Below, piece by piece: positions 22,201-31,655 of a stretch of DNA of 64,000 nucleotides. The notes under the pieces were generated by a model. That model worked only from the letters and a program-made list of their open reading frames with translations, was not told the origin of the DNA and made no database searches. The stretch's first letter is position 1. Every line of letters starts with the position of its first letter. The stretch spans positions 26,660,001-26,724,000 of the forward strand of contig NC_079884.1 of assembly GCF_029227915.1 (NCBI RefSeq). Direction: 5' to 3'. Both the position numbers and the translations under genes were made by a program. The stretch is from Hydractinia symbiolongicarpus. Lineage: Eukaryota; Cnidaria; Hydrozoa; Anthoathecata; Hydractiniidae.

Positions 22201-24980
22201 AAAAAATTAAAAATCCGCCTTTTATTTGACTAATCGGTAGCCCGTGGAAAAATCCACGAGCTCACCCGTTTTTTTTATATCGCATTGCGTGTGTCTCGCT
22301 ACTTGCAGTACCATTTTGCGTGACGGACAGACGCATACGGGTATTATAATATAGACTAAGGGCCTTTTTATATGAGAACCGGGAAACTCGCCTATCGAGT
22401 TTCCCGGTAGAACGGGGTAATATCAACTCGGGTTTAAATGTAAATTTGTCATTTTCCGTCCCGGGTTTATATGAAGAAAAATTAGCGGAAATTGAAAGTG
22501 GCGGGGTGAGTATATAAACAAATATGGTTTCCATCAACAGAAAAAAGAAGATAGCGATACTGTTTATGCTTGAAACAACTTTGTTATCACTATTAGTTAT
22601 TTTTTAATTTTTTTAAAATTACCATCATTTCAGACCAATTTAAATATTATTTATTTAAATATATTATGGGGCTATTATTTATCTCCCACACACTTGAAAC
22701 AGGATAAAAAGTTAATTTTAGATCATTCTCAATTATAATTTCAGTGAAACCTGGTGTTTTCAGCATGTTTCATGGTTTTGTTGTCTTTTTATTACAAATA
22801 CGCTATAATACAAAAACAAATATATCCATTGATTTGCATAAATAGTGATAATTATTTGCTCTTCTAAAGCTTACATAAACTCTTTCCGTCCTTAGCCACC
22901 GGGTTTTTCTGTTTACATGGACAAATATCCATCCCGTTTGACCGGGTCACTTGCCCGGGATCTCGGTTGACCGAGTTTCCCGTTGTAGCCGGGGCGAGAC
23001 GAATATGCACCATATAAACACGATTTAAATTTTCAGCGTCTTTCCGCGAATATCCGAGATCTCAGTCATGCGGGATATCTGGACTGAGTTTCCCGGTCTC
23101 ATATAAAAAGGCCCTTACAGAAGAAATATTTTAATGCATTCCAAGAAAAGAACTTCTCTGTGATATCTACCCTTTTACGATTTATAAAATTAGAGTTGTG
23201 GAGGTCTAGGAATTTTTTTCCTTCCTTTTTTTTGCTAATTCTTTTGTAAATCTCTTTTAAATACGCTTTTGATAACAATCACCAACTCGGTAAACTGTTA
23301 TTTAATGAAAAAAAAAATTTTTACAGGGAATTTAGAAAATCACCATTTTGAGTGAGTAAATGAAAGTTTGTAATGAGGTAGTGGTTATATATAGCTTTGG
23401 AAAGGCTTTTTAAACTTAAAATATAAAATAACTGAAGCTTTGTACAACGTAATCACGAAATACACAAACCACACAAAGGTTAGTAATCGCACCTGATCTA
23501 CATAACAACAACAACAATAACGGCGACGACAACAACAACTATAACAACAACAACAACCAAAACAACAACTATAACAACAACTATAACAACAACAACAACA
23601 ACAACAACCAAAACAACAACAACAACAGCAACAACAACAACAGCAACAACAAAATCAATATAAAAGTTGAAAAACAAAGAAAGGAAAAAGACGAGCATAT
23701 TTTGATTTTAAGATTTTCAGTATGACATGTTAAAATGAATAGATATTGAAAAAAACCTATACACAACACTGCACAGGCCGGATGGTGAACAAGATAGTGT
23801 CATGTAGTACATTACACATCGGTTGAACATTCTTGGTGTGCAAAGAACATTGTATCCTACTTTATTTGTTGAATTTACAAGTCGTGATTAACTATTAGCG
23901 AGTTCACCAGTCACAACCAGGCCTGCTGTATGTAAATCTAAAGCTTGAATTATCACATACCAAAATTAAGGCATAAGTTTTACCTCTTGTTCAAGGTGTT
24001 TTGGAATATGAAGGTTTTCCATAGCCTCTTTCTTACGTGTAGCAGCATCAAACAGTTCTATCTAAAAAAAAATACCCTAAAACAGCAAAAGTGTGCCAAA
24101 CAAAATTTTTGCTAGTTAAAAATTTCCGTGGTTATCGTTTTTATCAAAAAAAAAAAGGATTAAGTAGAAATAAGAATTTTTTTTCAAGAAAATAAAATCG
24201 GAAAAGATTAAAAAAGTTCTTCTTGACTAATAGTGATAGAGTATAAAGATACCTTTCTTAATACCGAAGATTTTGCCTTCAATAATAATTTTAAATCACA
24301 CAATTCGTTTTTTTTTTTGTTTTGAAAAGATCAATAACTCAAACTTAGATCGTGTACAGAAAAGACGCTGAAACAGGAGGTTATGAAATCCAGGTGGCAG
24401 TGAGACACCAGATCACACCAGATCACACGATCCATTTACATGGAGTGTTTTCAGTCAATTAGAACAACAAACAAAGGTATATGGTGAGATTGAGTAATAA
24501 ATCAAAATTGCAATTAGGCTCGTTTCCATTCGACTGCATTTTCTAATTTTGTCGAAGTGCTCATTCGCTAACGAGAAAACTTGTGACCTTTTTTGCAGCC
24601 AAATTTCGGTAGAAAGAACAGCAGAATTTCCACATACTTACAGGTTCCACACTATCCCAGTTATTGTAATATCCTTTAAAATCAAGCGCCATGACATGTC
24701 CACAAACAGATGTCATTTTAAATCTGACTGACTCTCTTTGAAAAGTACCAGTGTATTCATGGATAGCACAAGACTGTGATGCTCCTGGAAAGAATTAAGA
24801 ATGAGCAAAAATACAAAGCGAATTGCTTTCGAATGTCCTTCCTGAAAGACAATAGCAGATCTAAAATGACATAGCATGTTGTTAAATACCTTTTCGTGTG
24901 TTGCAACTATTATTCGATAATATCTTAGCTATGGATAATGCCAGAGAAGGCTTTTCCGCAACCATCAATACAGTTTTCAT
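3931..24980 (-). CDS. TOP3B: DNA topoisomerase 3-beta, complete 16-exon gene
   Basis: Type IA topoisomerase acting on DNA and, in this subfamily, RNA; animal TOP3B works with TDRD3 in mRNPs. Coding exons read by splice sites and phase: 24980-24890, 24784-24642, 24061-23984, 10243-10175, 10096-10046, 9574-9407, 8698-8564, 8304-8062, 7955-7692, 7592-7410, 6100-5891, 5602-5267, 5173-5111, 4770-4571, 4485-4380, 4293-3931. They join in frame to about 900 codons; human TOP3B is 862. The start [14 protein letters not shown] is the family N-terminus. The TOPRIM acidic motif DCDKEGEN is near residue 115, and the catalytic tyrosine lies in [10 protein letters not shown] near 331. CxxC pairs follow in the exons at 5267-5602 and 4380-4770. 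The last exon encodes an RG/RGG-rich tail from about residue 820, which separates TOP3B from TOP3A. Intron 3 is 13.7 kb and hosts an opposite-strand gene. No breaks were seen. Confidence 0.96.
6128..6320. repeat. About 37-bp minisatellite in a TOP3B intron
   Basis: Imperfect units containing TTTGAACATTCAAGAAAAAG and GTGACCATG. Three run head to tail from about 6131, and a fourth, diverged unit follows after an AT-rich interruption (6250-6280). It sits next to exon 11 (5891-6100) in the upstream intron. Confidence 0.75.
10262..10519. repeat. (CAA)n microsatellite beside the TOP3B exon 4 acceptor
   Basis: A long, slightly interrupted CAA array (some CAG, ACG and ATA units) that begins about 20 bases upstream of the exon 4 acceptor in the gene's sense. 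In the TOP3B transcript it reads as (UUG)n just before the polypyrimidine tract of intron 3. Open frames through it (poly-Asn, poly-Leu/Val) are artefacts of the repeat. Confidence 0.9.
10520..13100. other. TOP3B intron 3, proximal part
   Basis: AT-rich intronic DNA. I see no exon or recognisable mobile element before the interspersed repeat at about 13125. Confidence 0.5.
13125..13335 (+). repeat. Interspersed repeat copy 1, upstream of the nested gene
   Basis: Its sequence is similar to 58750-58965 in the opposite orientation. Shared blocks include CAACATTTTGTT, TGGCATGTAAACAA, AAATTTGCTCATAA, TTATTCTGCATTTT and ATATTTCGCGGAA. Both copies give a similar spurious peptide (KSCxSQHF...LACKQ), which reflects nucleotide similarity rather than a gene. 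It lies 170-380 bp upstream of the ATG at 13501, so it may supply promoter sequence. A TATAAAAT-like string is near 13300. Confidence 0.65.
13501..21558 (+). CDS. Secreted PAN/apple-EGF protein nested in TOP3B intron
   Basis: Three coding exons, 13501-13839, 14900-14990 and 21119-21558, join in phase to 289 residues. All junctions are GT-AG: donors gtaagt and gtattt, acceptors tttag and ctttag. I chose the ATG at 13501 because it starts directly before a signal peptide ([16 protein letters not shown]). Exon 1 then encodes a PAN/apple-like module with paired cysteines ([14 protein letters not shown]). Exon 2 is one EGF module with six cysteines ending YKCECKG. Exon 3 is a cysteine-containing C-terminal domain of about 145 residues that I cannot name; it has blocks [14 protein letters not shown] and [15 protein letters not shown]. 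The product is probably extracellular or matrix-bound. The whole gene lies inside TOP3B intron 3 on the opposite strand, and its own second intron contains an RTE fragment and a foldback element. Confidence 0.8.
14991..18495. other. Intron 2 of the nested gene, first part
   Basis: AT-rich DNA with several TAGCTAGC runs (about 16220-16375). I recognise no exon or mobile element. Open frames are short and of biased composition. Confidence 0.5.
18497..19276 (+). mobile_element. 5'-truncated RTE-like LINE 3' end with microsatellite tail
   Basis: The frame from 18536 encodes the C-terminal part of a non-LTR retrotransposon polyprotein. Typical blocks are [20 protein letters not shown], a downstream [20 protein letters not shown] and [13 protein letters not shown]. 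These fit the region after the reverse transcriptase in RTE/BovB-like elements. The 5' part is missing. A 16-bp tandem duplication (505-520 and 521-536 of the 18-kb block, i.e. 18505-18536) shifts the frame just upstream of the first methionine. The 3' end runs straight into about 29 GGTGAT units (19029-19202) and then about 25 GAT units to 19276, the simple-repeat tail expected of RTE elements. The open frame therefore reads into Gly-Asp and then poly-Asp, which is not functional protein. It is in the sense orientation of the nested gene. Confidence 0.85.
19029..19276. repeat. (GGTGAT)n(GAT)n tail
   Basis: Near-perfect hexamer array followed by a perfect trimer array. It is the tail of the RTE fragment and not an independent gene; the antisense frame gives poly-His. 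Confidence 0.95.
19285..20630. other. Intron 2 of the nested gene, second part
   Basis: AT-rich DNA. I see no exon. A stop-free stretch near 19922-20104 has no recognisable similarity. Confidence 0.5.
20638..20736. repeat. Small foldback (GGCGCTTCTT ... AAGGAGCGCC)
   Basis: Imperfect inverted repeats of roughly 25 bp, GGCGCTTCTTCTACAGTGCA at the left and its diverged complement at the right, enclose about 50 bp. It could be a solo MITE relic. Confidence 0.5.
20886..21045. repeat. Foldback/MITE-like inverted repeat
   Basis: Left arm CGTAATGGAACGTTTACTCG with GTGCAATTA following. The right arm contains the diverged reverse complement (TAATTGCACTCGTAAACGTG, then CGATTACA). It lies about 75 bp upstream of the last exon of the nested gene. 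Confidence 0.55.
22230..22355 (-). mobile_element. Mini-Helitron, copy 1
   Basis: Read on the minus strand it starts TCTATATTATAATACCCG and ends with a GTGGA/TCCAC hairpin about 10 nt before a terminal TTAG followed by T. It matches the copy at 40979-41112 over its whole length, including the CGTCTGTCCGTCACGCAAA block. The 3' end has TTAG instead of the canonical CTAG, and the 5' flank is G rather than A, so this copy has drifted. Confidence 0.65.
22359..23115. mobile_element. 757-bp TA-flanked MITE
   Basis: Terminal inverted repeats of about 30 bp: AGGGCCTTTTTATATGAG at the left, continuing to CCGGGAAACTC with one extra base, and its complement ending GGCCCT at 23115. Both ends are flanked by TA (22357-22358, 23116-23117). 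The interior is rich in CCCGG-type words and has no coding capacity. The TA duplication suggests mobilisation by a Tc1/mariner-type transposase (inference). It abuts the mini-Helitron, with one base between the Helitron end and the TA. Confidence 0.75.
23502..23650. repeat. (CAA)n-type microsatellite near the start of TOP3B intron 3
   Basis: Impure CAA repeats with ATA and CGA interruptions. In TOP3B sense the repeat is TTG-rich and begins about 335 bp after the exon 3 donor at 23984. It has the same orientation as the longer array at the other end of the intron. Confidence 0.85.
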
Positions 24981-25174
24981 TGTCTAAAATATTTATATTA
25001 TCTAAATAAAGCATAGTGTAGAATGTAATTAATGAATGATAGCAACATCTCAACAAAGGTTCTTTGATTATTAGGAAAAAAATATAATGCAGAATAACCA
25101 TAAATTGATGTTTTTCTTATGCAATATAAAATGTATATTTTAGTCAAGCGGTACTTAATTTAATTAAAGGAGAT

Positions 25175-25477
25175 TTGTCATTGGATAAATCAAAAAAAGT
25201 TTTGTCATTGGATAAATCAAAAAAAAGTTTTGTCATTGGATAAATCAAAAAAAAGTTTTGTCATTGGATAAATCAAAAAAAAGTTTTGTCATTGGATAAA
25301 TCAAAAAAAAAGTTTTGTCATTGGATAAATCAAAAAAAGTTTTGTCATTGGATAAACCAAAAAAAAGTTTTGTCATTGGATAAATCAAAAACAAGTTTTG
25401 TCATTGGTTAAATCAAAAAAAAGTTTTGTCATTGGTTAAATCAAAAACAGTTTTGTCATTGGATAAATCAAATCAAA
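25175..25477. repeat. 11-copy 27-28-bp minisatellite upstream of TOP3B
   Basis: Tandem units built on GTTTTGTCATTGGATAAATC followed by an A-run. I count eleven CATTGG cores between 25178 and 25460, with single-base variants (GGTTAAATC, GATAAACC). Read in TOP3B's direction each unit contains CCAATGA, a CCAAT-box-like word. The array lies about 200-500 bp upstream of the TOP3B start codon. There are no unique spacers, so it is not CRISPR-like. Confidence 0.9.
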
Positions 25478-25479
25478 TT

Positions 25480-26109
25480 TGTCAATTCAACACAACATGA
25501 AATTTTCTGCACCAAAATATCTAAATTGATCATCATCATCATTTGCATCAAAATTAACAGTGTTTTTCTGTCTAGGAAGGCAAGTCCAACAGAAACTTAA
25601 AATGGCTGATTTTTACTAAACAAATTATTCCTTTTTCTAACCAATATCAGTAAAAAAAAAAGATAAAAAAATAAAATCAAATATTTATTTTATCCAGGAG
25701 GTTCTGTTTTTGCTAATTCCTGCCTTTTTATTAGCCAGATCAGATTTTTTATCATCTGTGAACAACCTTTTTCTTGCATATGGCTATCGGAAAATATAGA
25801 AAGAGACTCTTTTCTCATTTTCTTGATTCATTCGTTCTCATAAAAATACATGAATTCCTAATATTTGATAAATCTTGTATAGTTTGATATCAAGTTACTT
25901 CTAGCACAACCTCTTATTTATAAACAGAAAAATACATAAAATCCTTCCTAATAAACCACTAGGAATAATCAGTGGATAATTATAGTAAGTGGATAAGTAT
26001 AATATATTTGTAATATTTAAGGTCAAAATCTTCTTTATCCATCAATTATCTTTAAAATGATACATCGTTAAAATTAATACTATACAAAAATAAAAACAAC
26101 ACTAACTTA
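25480..26109. other. Spacer between TOP3B and the acyltransferase gene
   Basis: AT-rich DNA that should contain TOP3B promoter sequence and the 3' UTR of the acyltransferase gene. A short ATC run is at about 25530-25545. I see no other feature. Confidence 0.5.
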
Positions 26110-27748
26110 TCATAAATCCTTTACATATCTCATACAGTTTTCTAATGTTTCATCTTTCTGCCAACCACCAGCGTATTCTACAATATACTTCACATACTTA
26201 AACACATGTTCAGCCCTCTTGGTGTTCTCCACACCTTGTCGATGAATCATAGAAAGGTTGAACTTATTTGTGGAATAAATCATTAATTCCATAACATCCC
26301 AATTTTTTATCCATAACCCTCCAACGCAGTGAATGGACTCAATAGCAAACTCTCCAAAATCAATACAACCTGGAAATCTAAAGATAAAAAAATATAGTGA
26401 AATAAGAAGCAAACTATGTTCAGATTCTATAAGTTGGTGCTAAAATTTAAGTCCTAAATTCAACTTTTATTCACACACTAGATAATGGCATCTACAACTT
26501 AGAATTGTATGGAATATTATAACCAGTGTATTTTAACTTCTTGTTTTATTTAACAAACATTCCATGACAATGAAACAAATTAATTCAATCTCAAATACTG
26601 AATGCAAGAATGCAAGAAAAAAAAATTAAAAACATGCTTTATGAAACAACATCTTACCTTCTCATGTTAGACACACAAAATTGTTGTGACACTCCAAACT
26701 TCTCCATTGCAGTTTTCTTTTCTTCTGAATTACAAACATTCTCATTACATGCAAAATCAAACAAATGAAACTTATGATTGTCACTCATTTTTTCCAACAA
26801 AGTCTCTCTGATTTGTCTAGCCAACTCCCAAAATGTTGTAACTTTTTTAATAGAGCAGCAAAGTAGAAATTGTGTCACTGATAGATTACAGCAATTACTA
26901 GCAGTATTATTGGATACTCTATCCCTAAGATTAATAGGTATGTTAACACTCACATTCAGCTGTTCAGCAGAGACGGCTTTAGCTCCAAATATGTTGCCAC
27001 CAAACCCGAAAAACATGGAAGCAGTAAGCGCTGCTCCTACAGAAACTTTGTAATAACGACATGCTTTCAGGAAATTTGCATACACATTATTAGTACTTGT
27101 GTAATACAAAGCTTCAGTCACATTGATTTCTTCAAATGGTAGGGAACAATTTAAAGACTTGTAAACACCTCTTGTGTAAGTCTCATAATTTTCTTTCAAC
27201 TTCTCATGTGTATCAGTCAATCCTGATAAAGCCATGTCATCAACAGATGGTGGGGGTGAAAAAGGTGTGGTATCGAGTTCTTCACCTTCACACAGTTGCT
27301 TGTACGCTTTCAAAATATCATGAACTATAGTCATCCCATTAGTACCATCTGCAGCATAATGCATGTAAACAGGAATTAAGTAAGCTGATACATTTGATTG
27401 CTTGATAAAAAAAACTTTTAATGCAGAATAAAATTCACACTTCAACGGTTCACGAAGAAGTGAACTAGAATATCTCAAACAAATATCTTTCCAATTATAT
27501 TCATCTGGTAAAACTTCAAAAACATCTTCGATCTTTTCCAATGGAACAAACTTCCAGTTTCCATCATCAATTTTTTTTACGCCAGCATTGAAATTAGGCT
27601 GGACAGTAATAAAGTGATACACAGCCTTTTTCAGCAAGTCAGTGTTGATTGATGACTTTGTAGACAGTAGTGTTGGTACAACAACATTGCAGATTGCAGG
27701 TGGAGCAATTTTTCTTTCTAACCTACACAAATATCTTTTTTGACTCAT
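26110..27748 (-). CDS. HxxxDG acyltransferase (condensation / alcohol-acetyltransferase superfamily)
   Basis: Two coding exons, 27748-26658 and 26377-26110, join in phase (AG|A) to 452 residues. The enzyme class transfers acyl groups from CoA or carrier thioesters to an alcohol or amine; the substrate cannot be read here. The catalytic motif HYAADG (His130, Asp134, Gly135) is followed by a TNGMTIVHDIL helix typical of the family's first lobe. A second-lobe block NVSVNIPINLRDR lies near residue 270, and CIDFGE near 367 resembles the structural DFG segment. The length matches the two-lobed fold. An acceptor (TTTTACAG) at 27773 suggests that a 5' UTR intron precedes the ATG. No signal peptide is evident. 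Relatives are bacterial PapA/NRPS condensation domains and fungal alcohol acetyltransferases; an animal version of this kind is less often described. Confidence 0.75.
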
Positions 27749-28163
27749 TTTACGAAGCAGGGTAATTCAAATCTGTAAAAAAAAAGTTATTCGCTTGTAT
27801 GTTATTTTTTACTTCGTTAAAGCACCGTATGATTTTATAACCATATAAATTGTTTTTACAACACATTTATAACAAGCATAAATACTTCTTATAGGTATAT
27901 CAAGGCTTGTCATGCTGGAAGCGAAACAAATTATATAGCATACTTCTTAGACACCTAGTAAGCAACACCTCAGTCAGGTTGACCACAGATTTAAAACTTG
28001 ACAAGTTTAAAGATTTTAGGAAAATTTAGGAGTTATTTGGGTCATATTTTTAGAAACACTAAACAAATGTAATTTTGCTAAAATTTTAAGAGGAACTGAA
28101 ATTTAATAATAATCAAACCTTTCCTTTTTTAAATGTCAATTAGGCTGCTTAATTCAAATTGCA

Positions 28164-28215
28164 TATAATTCATCAATATAATTCATCAATATAATTCATC
28201 AATATAATTCATCAG
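28164..28215. repeat. 14-bp tandem repeat
   Basis: About four copies of ATAATTCATCAAT-type units in a row. Confidence 0.8.
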
Positions 28216-29610
28216 TCATGTTGCAAGATAAACACAAGGCTCAATTTTTTGTCACATAAAACATAAAAACAGCTGTTTGAAAGAAATTTTATAAGAATTA
28301 AATATTTTAAATCAAATTTTTTTAGGGTATTTTAAGAGGGTTTTTGAGGTTATTTATGAGGGACGTGTTGCCACCATGTTTACAAAATCTTTTTACACCC
28401 AGCTTATGTTTTGGAAAAAGAATTGCTGCTACCCGAATATAAACTACATGCATAATAAATAACTTAAAGTAGTAAAAGATGAAAATAATTATACAATATT
28501 ATATTTTGTTTGTCTGAATGGCACTTAATTTTGAAAGATTAACAACTCTTAACACTTAAGTTATAAAAATAAAAAGAAATTAAAAACTTGTATGTAGTTT
28601 CAAACATTACGTTCATAATTAGAGGTGCAAAAATAACGAACAATAGAATTCTTTTAGGAATATCTTTGCATACATATATAGAAAAAATATAATCATATTT
28701 TTACAAAAATTTCTCTTAACCAGGTAATACTAACATAACTTGATAAATATTAACATACTTACATTTAAAATATATTATATTCATATATTTAGAAATGTAA
28801 TTTTACAGACCAGTGGTACTATCAGCAACACTTAAAGTAAAGAGGATCATTCGTAACAACAGAACACTCGTTGAAAAGCATTATAGAGTTAAAAATGGGC
28901 GTGGGAACATCTCCTCTATAGACAAGAAATCTGTTTCTTAGAAACAATGTAATAAATATGCAGACGATTTTATATACTACATTAAATAATCGTAATTTTT
29001 ATTCCTCTCCTGTAAAATCAAAAATTAAGGACAAATGGTGAGTTATGCCCACAGGGTCTTTTGGTATATGGTATATAAAAAAATCATCAGTTAATTTAGC
29101 AAATCCATGCGTTGGTAAATTTAAATTTATATTCCATTGTCTGGTTTCATTACACATACAACTGTTTTCCAGGATATTAAAGTAGTAGACTTGTACACCA
29201 ACACTGTTTACATTTTACTACATAAGATGTACAAGCCAACTTTGAAGTACTAAAAACAGAAAAATTGAAATGGTCAACATGAATAACTGTTTTTTAAATC
29301 ATTTTTGTAATTGAAAAAAAAATTCATTCAATACACATCTACCTGTATCACATCAATGACAACCTTGCAATGTTTTTTTTAATGCTATACATACTTCTCT
29401 CTGGTGCGTAATAAATTTATTGCATAAACAAAAGAAAGTTTGTATTTAGAGTTGCTGGTTGTGTACAAGATTAGAATAGACACACACAAGAATACTGCAC
29501 ATGAATTTTAGACCAATGTGTTGTGAAAACAGATTTTTTATGTTTGGTTTACAGTAAAAGATAAAAATGATAATGAATGCAAATTTTGCCATGCTGCAAA
29601 CAGAAAAATA

Positions 29611-29640
29611 CATTGGAAGAGAGATTTCTCTCTTCCAATG
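29611..29640. repeat. Perfect hairpin, 14-bp arms
   Basis: CATTGGAAGAGAGA, two-base centre TT, then the exact reverse complement. It would form a cruciform or RNA hairpin. Its function is unknown. Confidence 0.85.
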
Positions 29641-30156
29641 GTTGTTCCAATGGCTCAGGGGTAATCGTCTATGAAGTATCAAATTAAACAGTACAGCCAG
29701 ACATAACATAAACAAACAGACATTACATAACTTGCACATGAATTATACCTCAGAAAGGATAAGAATGTTAGAGAATTCCATTCAGATTTGAAAGAAATTA
29801 AGCACAATGATTCAAAGCTCAAAACAGCAATACTATGCTATTTGTTTAGCAGGTAATTATCTAATGTCAAAAATGTAAAATTAAATTGCTTAAAATTGTT
29901 GTTTATTTACAGTATTCAGAAATTACATCTACATTTTAAAAGAGTTATGATTTACATCAATCAGACTACTCATGCAAACATGGACTAAATGTTTTCTCCC
30001 AGTTCTAAAGTTGAGCTACTTCTTTTTTTTAACTTATATAAAAAAGGTGTTTGCCAATTGATGACATCCAATTTAGCTTTTAAGTAACTGAAATGAATTC
30101 ATGAATCTCTACAGATTTATCTGAAGAAGTTGTAATGGCACCAACTAACGAATTAA

Positions 30157-30218
30157 GAGATCGCTAATCACGATTCGCGATTCGCGAATCGTGATTGGTT
30201 TTACAGACTAGCGATCTC
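30157..30218. repeat. Nested palindrome
   Basis: The inner arms AATCACGATTCGCGA (30166-30180) and complement (30182-30196) are separated by one base. Outer 9-bp arms GAGATCGCT (30157-30165) and AGCGATCTC (30210-30218) are offset by 13 bases on one side. It may be the end of an unknown mobile element. Confidence 0.8.
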
Positions 30219-30827
30219 AAAATGCTCATTAAATAAACAATCGTGATCCTAAAATTATAAGTTTTTCATATTTTTACCTGAGTCTATATCATAAATATTG
30301 TTTTGATTCTCACAACAGTTTTTTTGAATGATTCAAAGTTTTATTGCATAACTTCGTCTCATCTCACTGGTTTCGAGCATGTCGTTTGATCAAATAATAA
30401 ATTATATGTTACAAAGAATGATTTTCCCATAGAACTGACGTGTTTCTATGGTTCTTTTGTTGTTGATTCTTTCTAACTATTGCGAAGTTGACAAAAATTA
30501 ACAAGGACAATAAAGCCAGTCTCAAAACAGTTCCTAAGTGTGAGAAGGAGTTCAATTGTAAATTTGAATTTGTTTTAACTGGCAACGATGTCACATACGT
30601 TGTAAAGTGTGTAAAAGATGGGAATTAAAGGGAAACTAAGGTCAAAAAAAAATGTTGTTAAAAAAAAATTAAGAACGTTGTATAACATCTAAATAAACTA
30701 TTGAAAAAAAATTAACTCTTAATTTTCATTATTTAGGCTGTTTTAGCCCATTAAAGTTCTAAGGTTTTCTGAAATTAACCGTGTACTCCATTCACGGTTC
30801 CTCGTGAACCATACAGAATTATGACGT

Positions 30828-31655
30828 ATGAGCTGCGAGACTCAAAATCACTTAGTCATGGATAGCAGCGAAGAAAGTAGTTGTGCTAGTGAACATAGCG
30901 AAGTATATAGTTCTGAAACAGATGAAAGTATTTGCAAAGGGTTTTATGATAACGAACCTGAATATACTGAAAGTCAGTTGAAAAACTTTTGTTCATCAAA
31001 AACTGCGAATGATATTTCAGACGACGACGAAGATGAGGATTTAGACTCAAGCAGGTTAGAAAACTTACATTGGTGTAAGTGTAAAAAATGTGATATACAC
31101 GAGTTAATGACTGTTAAAGAATGCAAGTGTTGTTTGGAGTTTACAACTTTACTGGGAGAAAAGCTGGAAGAGAATACATGTATTACCTTGCATAAAGATT
31201 TTAATATTCTTTGTTTAAATCGCACCGTATTAGAGACAGCAAGCATTAGACATCGCAGATATCAAAATAATTTCAAGGATATAAAATCTTTTCAAAACAA
31301 GTAAGCTTATTATTCTACCTTTCAAAACAAATATAAAATATTACTTCATATGCAAAAAAAAAATGCGTTCTTTATCTACATAAAAGTTCGTTTACTGAAT
31401 GTGAGTCAAAGAATATTTAAAAATATATATACAACATTTTGTAAGGCCTAGGTTCCACAACAACAAAACATATATTCTTTTTAGACAACTACGCTTTCAG
31501 CATACAGACAATATACGGCTTGGGTGCATTACTATGAAACACTGGGAAAAGGATGTAGAGTTGTTATACCGGCATGCGTTGTGAAAAAAATTCGTGAAAG
31601 TTTCCCAGAAAAAGATGGAAAATATACAGGATTCAAAGCTTTTGTAGATTTGTAA
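30828..31655 (+). CDS. P2X7-receptor C-terminal ('ballast') domain-like protein, probably frameshifted
   Basis: Exon 1 (30828-31300) has an acidic N-terminus, then a cysteine cluster WCKCKKC (residues 82-88) and ECKCCLEF (99-106), then CITLHKDFNILCLN. Exon 2 (31485-31655) encodes AYRQYTAWVHYYETLGKG, followed by VVIPACVVKKIRESFP and DGKYTGF before TAA. This order and these motifs are those of the zinc-binding cytoplasmic domain of the P2X7 receptor; no channel part is present. The donor GTAAGC (31301) and acceptor TTTTTAG (31484) are good. Joined there, however, the frame is one base off from the conserved exon 2 frame. That fits a one-base loss in the T-run near 31494-31497, an alternative splice, or a sequencing error. 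The gene lies inside the TTAA element. Confidence 0.75.

Larger units (their letters stand above)
27773..30624. other. Intergenic or 5' intron region, no gene recognised
   Basis: AT-rich. It contains a 14-bp tandem repeat (ATAATTCATCAAT, four units, about 28164-28215), a perfect 14-bp-arm hairpin at 29611-29640 and a nested palindrome at 30157-30218. Part may be the 5' UTR intron of the acyltransferase gene. A 50-codon open stretch ends at about 30627 plus; I could not assign it. Confidence 0.45.

Noticed and set aside
25175-25477. CRISPR-like array
   Set aside because: The units are directly adjacent with no unique spacers, and the genome is eukaryotic. It is a minisatellite.
29446-29739. 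97-codon minus-strand open frame rich in Cys, Leu and Phe
   Set aside because: Contains the perfect hairpin at 29611-29640; no splice or start context and no known similarity.
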